NCBI RefSeq assembly: GCF_000368925.1
Contig: NZ_KB849756.1
Location: forward strand, 1,072,271-1,136,270
Direction: 5' to 3'
Length of the DNA stretch: 64,000 nt
DNA from: Acinetobacter bereziniae LMG 1003 = CIP 70.12
GTDB lineage: Bacteria; Pseudomonadota; Gammaproteobacteria; Pseudomonadales; Moraxellaceae
In this document: in pieces, positions 8,902 through 18,015 of the stretch
How positions within the stretch are numbered: the first letter of the stretch is position 1
Layout: the number at the start of each line of letters is the position of its first letter
Position numbers and translations under genes: made by a program
Notes under the pieces: generated by a model
Database searches by the model: none
Told to the model about the DNA's origin: nothing
What the model saw: the letters and a program-made list of their open reading frames with translations, nothing else

Positions 8902-10092
8902 ATGCAACCAATCATCATCATCGGTTCTGGTATGGCAGGTTATACACTGGCAAGAGAATTCCGTAAGTTAAACACTGAACAAGCGTTAGTGATGATTTGC
9001 GCAGATGATGCGGTCAATTATGCGAAACCTACATTGTCGAATGCCTTAGTTGGCAAAAAAGCACCTGAGCAAATAGGTTTAGGCGATGCTGAAAAAATGA
9101 GTACGCAATTAAATATGCGCATCGAAAAAGAAACTTGGGTAAAAAACATTGATGCAGAAAAGCATGAGTTAACCCTTGAAAAAGATGGTCAGACTTCAAC
9201 TCAAGCCTACTCGAAACTCATCCTTGCTGTTGGTGCAAACCCAATTCGCTTAGCCATTGCTGGTGATGGCAGTGACGACATCCATGTGGTGAACTCGCTG
9301 ATTGACTATCGTGCATTTCGAGAAACATTGGAACATTGCACAACAGGTGAATGTGGAAATAAACGTGTCGTGATCTTGGGTGCGGGTCTGATCGGTTGCG
9401 AATTTGCCAATGATTTACAAAATACAGGTCATCAAGTCACAGTGATTGATTTGGCACCACAACCCTTAGGTCGTCTGCTTCCGCAGCATGTCGCACAAGC
9501 ATTTAAAGAAAATCTTGAAGAATCGGGCATCAACTTTGTTTTAGGTACAACTGTAGAAAAAGTATCTAAAACCGAACGCGGTTATATCGTTTCATTGGCA
9601 AGTGGTCAGTCATTGGTCGCAGATGTGGTCCTTTCCGCGATTGGTCTACAACCGAATATCGCGTTAGCAAAGACAGCAGAAATCAACACCAGCCGCGGCG
9701 TGATTACCAATACTTTACTTGAAACCAATCAAGCGGATATTTTTGCAATTGGTGACTGTGCGGAAGTAAATGGAACACTGTTGCCATATGTAATGCCAAT
9801 CATGCAACAAGCTCGCGCTTTAGCCAAAACATTAAGTGGTCAAACGACCACAGTACATTATCCAGCAATGCCTGTCGCGGTAAAAACGCCAGCTGCACCA
9901 TTAACGGTCTTACCTGCGCCAATTGGTGTTGAAGTCACGTGGGAAAATGAAGAGTTTGACGATGGAATGTTATCTAAAGCCACTGATGCTGATGGAACAT
10001 TACGTGGTTTCGTCTTACTAGGAGCAACGGCAGGTAAACAACGCCTTAGTTTAACAAAACTGGTTCCAGACTTGATTCCTGCATCAGTTTAA
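8902..10092 (+). CDS. rubB: Rubredoxin-NAD(+) reductase
   Basis: A 396-residue FAD flavoprotein that moves electrons from NADH to rubredoxin. The N-terminal Rossmann motif IIIGSGMAGYTLARE (about residues 4-18) binds FAD. A second GxGxxG (VILGAGLIGCEFAND, near 157-171) binds NAD. The IFAIGDCAEV motif near 285 contacts FAD. The start at ATG 8902 is chosen over ATG 8890 because a GGAGAAAG ribosome-binding sequence lies between them. Together with rubA it makes the electron chain for alkane hydroxylation; alkM itself is not in this window. Confidence 0.93.
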   Translation: MQPIIIIGSGMAGYTLAREFRKLNTEQALVMICADDAVNYAKPTLSNALVGKKAPEQIGLGDAEKMSTQLNMRIEKETWVKNIDAEKHELTLEKDGQTSTQAYSKLILAVGANPIRLAIAGDGSDDIHVVNSLIDYRAFRETLEHCTTGECGNKRVVILGAGLIGCEFANDLQNTGHQVTVIDLAPQPLGRLLPQHVAQAFKENLEESGINFVLGTTVEKVSKTERGYIVSLASGQSLVADVVLSAIGLQPNIALAKTAEINTSRGVITNTLLETNQADIFAIGDCAEVNGTLLPYVMPIMQQARALAKTLSGQTTTVHYPAMPVAVKTPAAPLTVLPAPIGVEVTWENEEFDDGMLSKATDADGTLRGFVLLGATAGKQRLSLTKLVPDLIPASV

Positions 10093-10148
10093 GGGTTTAA
10101 TAGCAAGGATATTTTTTAATCAAAATATCCTTGCTTAGGAAAATAACA

Positions 10149-11087
10149 ATGAATAGCGCACTTCAATTCCAAATTTCACCGTATGCTTCATTCATGAATG
10201 AAACCAAAGTCGATTTAGGTAATGGTATTCAACTTCATGTCGAAACAGGAGGAAACCCCGAACACCCTTCGATTCTTTTGATTATGGGTTTGGGAGCGCA
10301 AATGTTATTTTGGCCCGACTTTTTTTGTAAATCACTGATTGATCAAGGCTTTCATGTCATTCGTTTTGACAATCGTGATATTGGCTTATCGTCAAAAATT
10401 CGCCACAAAGGTCCACGTTTAAACTCGTATAAACTCATGGGGCGTTTTGCATTAGGCTTACCGAATGATGGTGCGCCCTACAATTTATTTGATATGGCTG
10501 ATGATGTTGCCTTATTGATTGATCGTTTAGGGCTTGATAAGCCCCATATTCTTGGCGCTTCAATGGGTGGAATGATTTCTCAAATTTTAGCGGCAAAATA
10601 TCCAGAAAAAATTGAGAAAGTTGGACTTTTGTTTACTAGCAACAATCAACCGCTCCTACCTCCGCCTTTTCCAAAGCAACTCTTTAGTCTAATAGGCAAG
10701 CCTGAATCTCGTGATGAAGAAGGTATAGTGAATCACTCATTGAAGGTATTTCAAATGATTGGTTCACCAGGTTATATTAATCAAGTTGAAGCAATTCAGA
10801 CTGCACGTAAATTATATCGTCGTAGTTATCATCCAGCGGGTGTACTTCAACAGTTTTTAGCAATATTATGTACTGGTTCCTTACTTAAATTGGATAAACA
10901 GATCAATAAGCCAACGCTGGTGTTACATGGTTCTAAAGATCGTTTACTACCTCCAAGTCATGGTAAGGCAGTTGCGAAAGCAATTTCGGGCGCTAAATTT
11001 GAATTAATTGAAGGAATGGGGCATGATATCCCACCGCATTTTGTTCCTCAACTTAGCGGCTTATTTGCACATCATTTTAAATCATAA
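10149..11087 (+). CDS. estB: Alpha/beta hydrolase (EstB-like esterase)
   Basis: A 312-residue hydrolase with oxyanion region LLIMGLGAQM, nucleophile elbow GASMGGMISQ, an acid residue in HGSKDRLLP and the catalytic His in GMGHDIPPH. The gene order rubA-rubB-estB-oxyR is the one described in A. baylyi ADP1, where estB encodes an esterase; the symbol rests on that synteny plus family match. The start at ATG 10149 follows an AGGA ribosome-binding sequence; an in-frame TTG at 10131 is less likely. It is a soluble cytoplasmic enzyme with no signal peptide. oxyR follows after 13 bp, so cotranscription is probable. Confidence 0.82.
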   Translation: MNSALQFQISPYASFMNETKVDLGNGIQLHVETGGNPEHPSILLIMGLGAQMLFWPDFFCKSLIDQGFHVIRFDNRDIGLSSKIRHKGPRLNSYKLMGRFALGLPNDGAPYNLFDMADDVALLIDRLGLDKPHILGASMGGMISQILAAKYPEKIEKVGLLFTSNNQPLLPPPFPKQLFSLIGKPESRDEEGIVNHSLKVFQMIGSPGYINQVEAIQTARKLYRRSYHPAGVLQQFLAILCTGSLLKLDKQINKPTLVLHGSKDRLLPPSHGKAVAKAISGAKFELIEGMGHDIPPHFVPQLSGLFAHHFKS

Positions 11088-11100
11088 GCATTAGGACACT

Positions 11101-12006
11101 ATGGCTGCATTACCATCCCTAAGACAGTTGTCATATTTAGTGACATTGTCTGAGACGTTGCACTTTACTGAAGCAGCGCGCCGTTCGTTTGTAACTCAAT
11201 CCACATTATCGGGTGGAATTATGGAGTTAGAGCGTTTATTGGGTGGCGTACTCGTAGAACGTGATCGCCAAAACGTACGTTTAACTCCCTTAGGTGAACA
11301 AGTTGTTGCCCGAGCCCGTGTTCTACTCGCCGATGCACAAGACTTAATGCGTTTAAGTCGTGAAATGAGTGAGCCTTTGACTGGTGATTTACATTTAGGG
11401 ATCATTCCCACCATTGCACCATTTATTTTGTCTCAACTTTTGGAAGAAGTGCATAAACAACTTCCTAAGATTCAACTACATTTACACGAAGCACAAAGTG
11501 AAAAAATTGTTGAAAAACTTGAGCATGGTAATTTAGATGTGATCATGCTGGCATTGCCGTTTGACACACGCGGTCTAAAAGTTGCTGAAATTGCAAAAGA
11601 AGATTTATTCTTGGTTTGCAATAAAGCAGATCAAAATGCCATGAATGCAAGAAGTTTAGACGACCTAGATTTGTCACATCTGATGTTGCTTGAAGAAGGA
11701 CATTGCCTGCGTGATCATACGTTAAGTGTTTGCCCAATTGGTGAACGTAAAAATGATCATCGTTTAAAGGCAAGTTCTTTACCAACACTGGTTGAAATGG
11801 TGAGTTCAAACTTGGGCTATACTTTACTCCCTGAGATTGCGATTCATGCTCATATGTTGAAAAACAATGATCAAATTGTGGTAAAACCAATTGAAAATGC
11901 ACCTTCTCGTACTTTAGCTTTGGTCACACGTAAAAGCACACCTCTGCAAAGCGAATTTGATGTCTTATTGCAAATTCTTCAAAAGATCACCACCAATTTA
12001 CGTTAA
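11101..12006 (+). CDS. oxyR: Hydrogen-peroxide-sensing LysR regulator OxyR
   Basis: A 301-residue LysR-type regulator with the winged-helix HTH at residues about 5-64 (FTEAARRSFVTQSTLSGGI). The peroxide-sensing cysteine pair is intact: Cys202 in EEGHCLRDH and Cys211 in LSVCPIGE. The nine-residue spacing matches Cys199/Cys208 of E. coli OxyR. It should activate catalase and peroxidase genes on oxidation; none of those lie here. The ATG at 11101 is 13 bp after estB, and a good terminator follows. Its place next to a hydrolase and the rubredoxin system copies A. baylyi. Confidence 0.93.
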   Translation: MAALPSLRQLSYLVTLSETLHFTEAARRSFVTQSTLSGGIMELERLLGGVLVERDRQNVRLTPLGEQVVARARVLLADAQDLMRLSREMSEPLTGDLHLGIIPTIAPFILSQLLEEVHKQLPKIQLHLHEAQSEKIVEKLEHGNLDVIMLALPFDTRGLKVAEIAKEDLFLVCNKADQNAMNARSLDDLDLSHLMLLEEGHCLRDHTLSVCPIGERKNDHRLKASSLPTLVEMVSSNLGYTLLPEIAIHAHMLKNNDQIVVKPIENAPSRTLALVTRKSTPLQSEFDVLLQILQKITTNLR

Positions 12007-12020
12007 TCTAAGAAATTCTA

Positions 12021-12046
12021 AAAGGAGTCAAATATGACTCCTTTTT
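12021..12046 (+). terminator. Terminator of the estB-oxyR transcript
   Basis: AAAGGAGTCA and TGACTCCTTT form a perfect stem with a 4-nt centre, followed by TTTTTT. Confidence 0.9.
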
Positions 12047-12377
12047 TAATCCTTAATTTTAATCAAATGATTCTTTGAATCATCAAATTGTATTTTTACC
12101 TGATTAAACTAAATTTTAAAGACGATGTTTTTTAGTAAACAAAGATGCTAATATTTGTTCAGTACAAAGTTAGCACTCTAATTTTGTATGTATTGTTACG
12201 ATAAAAAAAATCGCGAAAAATCGACTTACTTTATTTTATTTTCAATCATTGAAAATGCTGTAAGCGACACATAGCCAATCTCTCTATTGGTCAGCGTTCC
12301 CAAGGGCTTGGATATTTCAAGCATCGTTAACAGGTTTCCACAGTTTTTCTGTGCCTGAATTTTCGATAGGACGCACC
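12047..12377. other. Intergenic region upstream of the Tet-like MFS gene
   Basis: About 330 bp, AT-rich. I see no ORF, RNA gene or clear operator. There is no divergent tetR-type repressor next to the pump, unlike typical mobile tet determinants. The promoter of the downstream gene should lie here. Confidence 0.4.
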
Positions 12378-13556
12378 ATGAATCGACCTTTATTTATTAT
12401 TTTTTCAACAATTGTTTTAGATTCGATTGGAATCGGAATTGTATTCCCATTACTCCCCTCATTACTTAAAACGCTAAGCCAACAACAAAACGTAGCACTC
12501 TTGATGGGTTTTTTCATCAGTTGTTATGCAATGATGCAATTCATTTTCTCTCCGATTTTAGGCAGTTTAAGCGATAAAATAGGGAGAAGACCTGTACTGT
12601 TAATTTCTTTAGCTGGCTCAACGATCAGCTACCTATTATTGGCTTTCTCTTCGCATTTAAGTTGGTTGTTCATCGGAAGAATCATTGCTGGAATGACCAG
12701 TGCCAATATGGCTGTCGCTTCAGCCTATATCGTTGATATTTCATCAACAGAAAATCGCGCCAAGTACTTTGGTAGATTCAATGCCATGTTTGGTTTGGGC
12801 TTCATTATAGGTCCTATACTCGGTGGACTATTAGGACAATACGGACTCCAACTCCCCTTTCTGATCGCTGCATTGTTGACGGGCTTGAATTTTTTAATTG
12901 CTCTCTTTGCTTTGGCTGAATCTCACCCCCAGCATGTCGCTATTCAAAACCATGCCAGTTTAAATCCATTTAAAATATTTAAATGTGTATTTACTCAACG
13001 AAACCTACTCCCCCTGTTGTTAATATTTTTTATTTTTAGTGCCTGTGGTGAGGCTTATGGGGTTTGCTGGGCACTGTGGGGACATGACACCTTCCATTGG
13101 AACAGTTTTTGGGTCGGACTCTCTTTAGGTACTTTTGGATTATGCCAAGTTCTGGTTCAATCCTTGCTCCCTCAACATGCTGTCAAATTTTGGGGTGAAC
13201 GAAATACGATACTCATTGGCCTAGGTTGTATCTTTGTCGCATTAAATATCATGGCATTTGCTCAACAAGGCTGGATCATTTTTGTCATCATGCCAATTTT
13301 TGCCTTAGGCAGTATTGGAACACCATCCTTACAAGCGTTAGCATCTGCAAAAGTTTCCGCAGATCTACAAGGACAATTTCAAGGCTTGATTGCATCTACC
13401 GTGAGTCTGGCTTCTGTCATTGCTCCCTTATTCTTTTCAAGTATTTATTTCCACTTTCATACTCAATGGTCGGGTGCAATCTGGTTAATCGTTGCAATTA
13501 TTTATTTGCTTGTATTTCCTTTGATACTCTTTCAACTCAGAGCTAAACCGCTTTAA
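12378..13556 (+). CDS. MFS drug:H+ antiporter related to TetA
   Basis: A 392-residue, 12-helix transporter. The first helix and loop (TIVLDSIGIGIVFPLLP) and the motif A loop GSLSDKIGRRPVLL resemble class A-C tetracycline antiporters. FWVGLSLGTFGLCQ in the second half also resembles TetA proteins. Likely role: proton-driven export of a drug or metabolite across the inner membrane. No tetR neighbour and no mobile element flank it, so it looks like a resident chromosomal pump, and tetracycline as substrate is inference only. The start at ATG 12378 has AGGA upstream; an ATG at 12351 in frame is less likely. Confidence 0.78.
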   Translation: MNRPLFIIFSTIVLDSIGIGIVFPLLPSLLKTLSQQQNVALLMGFFISCYAMMQFIFSPILGSLSDKIGRRPVLLISLAGSTISYLLLAFSSHLSWLFIGRIIAGMTSANMAVASAYIVDISSTENRAKYFGRFNAMFGLGFIIGPILGGLLGQYGLQLPFLIAALLTGLNFLIALFALAESHPQHVAIQNHASLNPFKIFKCVFTQRNLLPLLLIFFIFSACGEAYGVCWALWGHDTFHWNSFWVGLSLGTFGLCQVLVQSLLPQHAVKFWGERNTILIGLGCIFVALNIMAFAQQGWIIFVIMPIFALGSIGTPSLQALASAKVSADLQGQFQGLIASTVSLASVIAPLFFSSIYFHFHTQWSGAIWLIVAIIYLLVFPLILFQLRAKPL

Positions 13557-13616
13557 CTTTCAGCTAACTATCTTGTTTTATAAACGGGTTTATCTCTAGC
13601 CATATTCTGAAGAAAC

Positions 13617-13648
13617 AAAAAACCCGATTGAAATCAATCGGGTTTAAA
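13617..13648. terminator. Bidirectional terminator between the MFS gene and ppk
   Basis: AAACCCGATTGA and TCAATCGGGTTT form a strong inverted repeat with an A-run to the left. It sits between convergent genes and suits ppk termination best. Confidence 0.85.
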
Positions 13649-13664
13649 TCGTGAAATATTAAGT

Positions 13665-15746
13665 TTAGCCGTTAAAATGCTCTAATAAGGTTTTTTGTGC
13701 ATTATGTATGGTTTCATCTTCTTTAGGTTGAGCACGAACCCATGTACCATCACCTTGTAACAACCAAGCTTGAGTATTATCTTTAAGATAATTCACCAAA
13801 CCTTGCTGATAAATACGCTTTTTCAGTGCAGGATCTTCGATTGGGAAACATACTTCGACACGATTAAATAAGTTTCGATCCATCCAGTCCGCACTTGAGC
13901 AATAAATACGGGCATTTCCGTTATTACCAAAATAATAAACACGGGTATGTTCCAAGAAGCGTCCAACAATTGAACGCACACGAATATTTTCAGAGAGGTT
14001 TGCTAAACCTGGACGTAAACAGCAGATTGAACGAATAATCAAATCTACTTGTACACCTGCTTGCGAAGCCTCATACAACTTATTGATTAACTGAACCTCT
14101 GTTAAAGCATTCACCTTAACAATAATTTGAGCAGGTTTACCCGCTTTGGCATTGGCAATTTCATCATCAATATAAGCGATTAACTGTGCATGTAAGGTAA
14201 ATGGCGCATGTAGAAGTTTTTTCAACTTCGCCATTTTCCCCATGCCCGTCAACTCTTGAAAAATACGATGCACATCTTCACAGAGTTCTTTGTCTGTGGT
14301 TAATAAACCATAATCGGTATATATGCGTGCATTGGTTGCATGATAGTTGCCTGTTCCTAAATGAACATAGCGAACAAGTTTATTATTCTCACGGCGAACC
14401 ACCAAAATCATTTTAGCATGTGTCTTATAACCCACAATACCATATACCACCACGGCTCCTGCTTCTTGTAATACATTGGCAACAGCAATATTTGATTCTT
14501 CATCAAAACGAGCACGCAGTTCGATCACCGCAGTCACTTCTTTACCATTTCGTGCTGCTTCAGCTAAGACCTGTACGATTTCAGAGTCAGCACCACTACG
14601 ATACAATGTTTGTTTAATCGCAAGAACTTGAGGATCTCGTGCTGCTTCACGCAACAAATTGATTACAGGTGCAAAAGATTCGAAGGGATGGTGCAAAAGA
14701 ATATCTTGCTTCTGCATCGCTGAAAAAATATTTTCAGACTTTTTCAATACTTTTGGAATTGCAGGCACATGTGAATCATAGCGCATATGTGGACGTTTAA
14801 AATTTGATACTAAACGTGCAAGGTTTACTGGTCCATCGACTTTATAAAGTTGTTCTTCTTCTAAATCAAATTCATCCAACAAGTATTCATATATGTGTTT
14901 TGGACAGTTTTCAGTGACTTCTAAACGCACCGCACGACCAAAACGACGTGAACTCAATTCACCTTTAAGTGCTTTCGCCAAGTCTTCAACATCTTCGTTC
15001 AGCGCTAAATCTGCATTACGTGTCACACGGAACTGATAGCAACCTGTTGCAGTCATCCCTGGGAATAAATCAGAGACATGTTCATGAATAATCGCAGACA
15101 ACATCACAAAGTGTTCTTTGCCACCTGTTAACTCATCAGGTAAACGTACCACACGTGGTAAAGAACGAGGTGCTGGAACAACAGCTAAATCAATTTGTCG
15201 ACCAAAAGCATCTTTACCTTCTAAAGTGACAATAAAGTTTAAGCTTTTATTTACTAAGCGTGGGAATGGGTGTGCAGGATCAAGACTAATTGGCGTCAAT
15301 ACAGGCGCAACTTGTTCTTGAAAATATTTTTTAATCCACACCGATTGAGCAGGTGTCAGTTCTCCACGACGTAAGAAACAAATATCTTCTTCACGGAGTT
15401 TCGGGAAGATCTCTTCATTTAAGATACGGTATTGGCGTTCAATGGCTTCATGGGCTGTTTTAGAGATTTGATCTAGAACTTGCTTAGGTGTAAGCCCGTC
15501 AGGTGAACGACTTTCATTCCCCAGCGTTAATTGCTCCATCATTCCAGCGACACGAATCTCAAAAAACTCGTCCATGTTGCGAGAAAAAATCAGCAAAAAA
15601 TTCATACGTTCTAGTAGCGGATGCAGAGGATCAACAGCTTGCTCTAAAACACGCAAATGGAAATCTAGGATAGAAAGTTCACGATTGATATATCGTTCAT
15701 TATAAGAATATTCTGTCGGTGTTGTTGGAGTCACTGCGGTATTCAT
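13665..15746 (-). CDS. ppk: Polyphosphate kinase 1
   Basis: A 693-residue PPK1 that makes long-chain polyphosphate from ATP. The N-terminal domain opens with YINRELSILDFHLRVLEQA. The core has LRARFDEESNI and the catalytic-His loop VGYKTHAKMILVVRRE. The C-terminal half carries the second His-containing segment FLEHTRVYYFGN. The start at ATG 15746 (MNTAVTP) is preferred over ATG 15764. No ppx partner lies alongside. The gene is monocistronic, with a terminator right after its stop. Confidence 0.96.
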   Translation of the reverse strand: MNTAVTPTTPTEYSYNERYINRELSILDFHLRVLEQAVDPLHPLLERMNFLLIFSRNMDEFFEIRVAGMMEQLTLGNESRSPDGLTPKQVLDQISKTAHEAIERQYRILNEEIFPKLREEDICFLRRGELTPAQSVWIKKYFQEQVAPVLTPISLDPAHPFPRLVNKSLNFIVTLEGKDAFGRQIDLAVVPAPRSLPRVVRLPDELTGGKEHFVMLSAIIHEHVSDLFPGMTATGCYQFRVTRNADLALNEDVEDLAKALKGELSSRRFGRAVRLEVTENCPKHIYEYLLDEFDLEEEQLYKVDGPVNLARLVSNFKRPHMRYDSHVPAIPKVLKKSENIFSAMQKQDILLHHPFESFAPVINLLREAARDPQVLAIKQTLYRSGADSEIVQVLAEAARNGKEVTAVIELRARFDEESNIAVANVLQEAGAVVVYGIVGYKTHAKMILVVRRENNKLVRYVHLGTGNYHATNARIYTDYGLLTTDKELCEDVHRIFQELTGMGKMAKLKKLLHAPFTLHAQLIAYIDDEIANAKAGKPAQIIVKVNALTEVQLINKLYEASQAGVQVDLIIRSICCLRPGLANLSENIRVRSIVGRFLEHTRVYYFGNNGNARIYCSSADWMDRNLFNRVEVCFPIEDPALKKRIYQQGLVNYLKDNTQAWLLQGDGTWVRAQPKEDETIHNAQKTLLEHFNG

Positions 15747-15832
15747 GCAATAAACCTGCATCAAGAAAATGTCATTATTCTAGTATGCTTCAAATTTATG
15801 ACAATTTCATAAAAAAAGCATCACGATATAAA

Positions 15833-15856
15833 AAAAGCACATTTTTTTGTGCTTTT
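15833..15856 (-). terminator. Probable original terminator of mtgA
   Basis: AAAAGCAC and GTGCTTTT flank a T-rich loop, with flanking A-run giving a U-tract for leftward transcripts. The MITE-like element (15861-16126) now separates it from the mtgA stop at 16161. Confidence 0.65.
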
Positions 15857-15860
15857 CTTA

Positions 15861-16126
15861 GGGGCTGTGGACATTTCATAAATGACTTGCGTTGTAGGTT
15901 AAAATTGAGCAGGCAAGGCATGAAATGAAGAGAATAGCGAGACTATTTTTAAGTTTCATAACGTAGCCTGAGATAATTTTAGCCACAACCCTTCGGGACT
16001 AGTGTGTTTTTTGTCGCTTCGTCGTTACGAACTACTCATTTAGAATGACTAAATTTCGTATTTCATGCCTAGAATCGTCTAAAAAACACACCTAGTCGCA
16101 AACATAGACGAATTATCCACAGACCC
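15861..16126. mobile_element. MITE-like non-coding element, 266 bp, with terminal inverted repeats
   Basis: The ends GGGGCTGTGGACATTTC (15861-15877) and, reversed, GGGTCTGTGGATAATTC (16110-16126) match at 14 of 17 positions. The element is flanked by TA on both sides (15859-15860 and 16127-16128), consistent with a 2-bp target duplication. Inside are further nested inverted repeats: AGGCATGAAAT (15916-15926) with 16060-16070, and ACTAGTGTGTTTTTT (15998-16012) with 16081-16096. There is no coding capacity. TIRs, TA flanks and small size are what is expected of a miniature transposable element moved by a transposase supplied in trans. The parent family cannot be named without a search. Confidence 0.65.
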
Positions 16127-16160
16127 TAACATCATAATTTCACTTTTTAAATATTGCAGA

Positions 16161-16835
16161 TTAATTTGGGATACGGGTATAACGCATATATTTTAATACC
16201 AGTTTTTTTCGATAGAGCAATTTAGGATCATTGCGATTTTCTTGATAGTATTTGGGATTGGTCAAAATCACCGCTAAAAAGGCTGCTTGCTCTCGATTTA
16301 AACTTTTTGCACTTTTGGCAAAATAATAACGTGAAGCAGCTTCTACACCATAGATATGATCGCCAAACTCAACAGAATTCATATACACTTCAAGAATACG
16401 CTGCTTGGTCCACATACGCTCCATCATGGTCGTTGCAATGGCTTCCTGCCCCTTACGAATCACTGAACGGCGGTTATAGAAAAATAAATTTTTAGCCAGT
16501 TGTTGCGAAATGGTTGATCCCCCAGCGACAACTTTGTCTTTCTTTAGATTACGTTGCAAAGCATCTTCGATCCCATCCCAATCGAAACCATGATGATCTA
16601 AAAACTTGGCATCTTCAGCCGCAACAATCGCATGCTTAATGTTGTCGCTAATATCATCATAATTTCGCCATTGATGTTCAATAGGCTTGAAATCAGAAAA
16701 ATAGGTCCAGCGCATAAACATTGTGGTTTCTACATCATGGGTACGCCAATACACTAAACTGGAGAAAATCCATAGCTGAATCAAAATCAAAATACTGATT
16801 ATGATTAACAAAGCACGAACAATAAAAGCTTTCAT
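16161..16835 (-). CDS. mtgA: Monofunctional biosynthetic peptidoglycan transglycosylase
   Basis: A 224-residue GT51 glycosyltransferase that polymerises lipid II into glycan strands without a transpeptidase domain. One N-terminal membrane helix (about residues 7-30) anchors it in the inner membrane. The catalytic motif 1 is seen as AAEDAKFLDHHGFDW (Glu about residue 73) and motif 2 as GGSTISQQLAKNLF. Motif 3-like KQRILEVYMNSVEFG follows. The length is normal for MtgA. It is divergent from the rhomboid gene, with a 73-bp gap. The MITE-like element lies 34 bp after its stop codon. Confidence 0.93.
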   Translation of the reverse strand: MKAFIVRALLIIISILILIQLWIFSSLVYWRTHDVETTMFMRWTYFSDFKPIEHQWRNYDDISDNIKHAIVAAEDAKFLDHHGFDWDGIEDALQRNLKKDKVVAGGSTISQQLAKNLFFYNRRSVIRKGQEAIATTMMERMWTKQRILEVYMNSVEFGDHIYGVEAASRYYFAKSAKSLNREQAAFLAVILTNPKYYQENRNDPKLLYRKKLVLKYMRYTRIPN

Positions 16836-16908
16836 CTCAGCTGTTTACTCCGAAAATGCTGACATTTCATGTTAAGCTGAATCTATCAATAAAAAGCTAA
16901 GAAATAGC

Positions 16909-17718
16909 ATGTCGAATTATCAAGACTCATCCATCTATAACTCACCCAACACGATTGGCAAAATCACCTTATTGTTAATTGCAATCAATGTAGGCTTATT
17001 CGCCATCCAAGTTTTGTCAGGCGTTAATATTACTGACCCTACCACATTGGACGCTTTGCGTTGGGGTGCTGATTATGCACCTTTAACCTTTCTAGAGGAA
17101 CCTTATCGTTTATTCAGCAGTATGTTTTTTCATTTTGGCATTTTGCATCTGTTGATGAATATGTGGGCACTGTATATTTTTGGTGATGTGGCTGAAAAAA
17201 CCTTTGGGAAATTTTATTTCTTAGGGCTGTATTTATTAGCGGGGTTGATGGGAAGTCTACTCAGTGGCTACTTGGATATTCGGAATAGTTATGAATTTTT
17301 ACAGCACTTTGACCAAAAACTGATTCCTCATGTATCCGCTGGAGCATCTGGGGCAGTAATGGGCTTAGGGGGTGCTTTAACCCTACTTTCTTTGTTCCCA
17401 CCTACTCCAAACCAGAGATTTGTTCTGGATAAAAGATCACTCTTAACTGTGCTTGCAATCAACTTAGCGTTCGGCTTCCTTGCTTCTGGAATCAACAATG
17501 CTGCGCATATTGGAGGCATGTTAATGGGAGCTGTGATGGCTTTAGCTTGGTATGTCATGCAACGTATGAAAGCACCGATTGCTGTAAATATGATCATTGT
17601 GATTTTAGGCATCGCTGTTACATATGCGACATATCTGTATTGCCAACATTTGGTGGGTCCAATTACGCCACTTTGGCAAGAAGCAGTTTCACAAATGCGA
17701 GCGCAATTACAATTTTGA
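16909..17718 (+). CDS. Rhomboid family intramembrane serine protease
   Basis: A 269-residue membrane protein with about six or seven helices. The catalytic dyad is visible: Ser147 in SAGASGAVMG and His200 in NNAAHIGGMLMG. The family's HLLMNMWALYIFGD segment in helix 2 and a GxxxG-like GGMLMG pattern are also present. It cleaves transmembrane helices of other proteins; the substrate cannot be predicted. The gene stands alone, with a terminator about 190 bp downstream. Confidence 0.93.
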   Translation: MSNYQDSSIYNSPNTIGKITLLLIAINVGLFAIQVLSGVNITDPTTLDALRWGADYAPLTFLEEPYRLFSSMFFHFGILHLLMNMWALYIFGDVAEKTFGKFYFLGLYLLAGLMGSLLSGYLDIRNSYEFLQHFDQKLIPHVSAGASGAVMGLGGALTLLSLFPPTPNQRFVLDKRSLLTVLAINLAFGFLASGINNAAHIGGMLMGAVMALAWYVMQRMKAPIAVNMIIVILGIAVTYATYLYCQHLVGPITPLWQEAVSQMRAQLQF

Positions 17719-17910
17719 TCAGCAGTGTATCTGCAAAATTTAAATCATCCCTAAAAATTAAAGTATTTCAGTCGAGGATTTATAGTCAATCTGTTGAAAA
17801 ATGCATACAGCAAAATATAAGTTTTCTTGATTCATAAAATTACTGCTATGGATTATTGTTTGGCGATATAAAGCATTCAATGTCTCACTTTACATCTAAA
17901 GTTTTAATTC

Positions 17911-17940
17911 AAAGAAGCTCACCAAAAAGTGAGCCTCTTT
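17911..17940. terminator. Terminator between the rhomboid gene and the ABC permease gene
   Basis: AAAGAAGCTCAC and GTGAGCCTCTTT make a 12-bp stem with one mismatch. It lies between convergent genes; the rest of the roughly 300-bp gap shows nothing else. Confidence 0.7.
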
Positions 17941-18015
17941 ATGACCATCACTTCACAATATCCATAAACTGGAATAGTCAGAATAGCGCAATGATTGCTG
18001 TTCAATCATCTTGTT

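Noticed and set aside
13226..13546. Out-of-frame ORF inside the MFS gene
   Set aside because: It overlaps the transporter fully in another frame, with no protein-like pattern; a shadow.
12378..13556. Acquired tetracycline-resistance determinant
   Set aside because: No tetR, no mobile-element ends and no odd composition; it looks like a resident pump.
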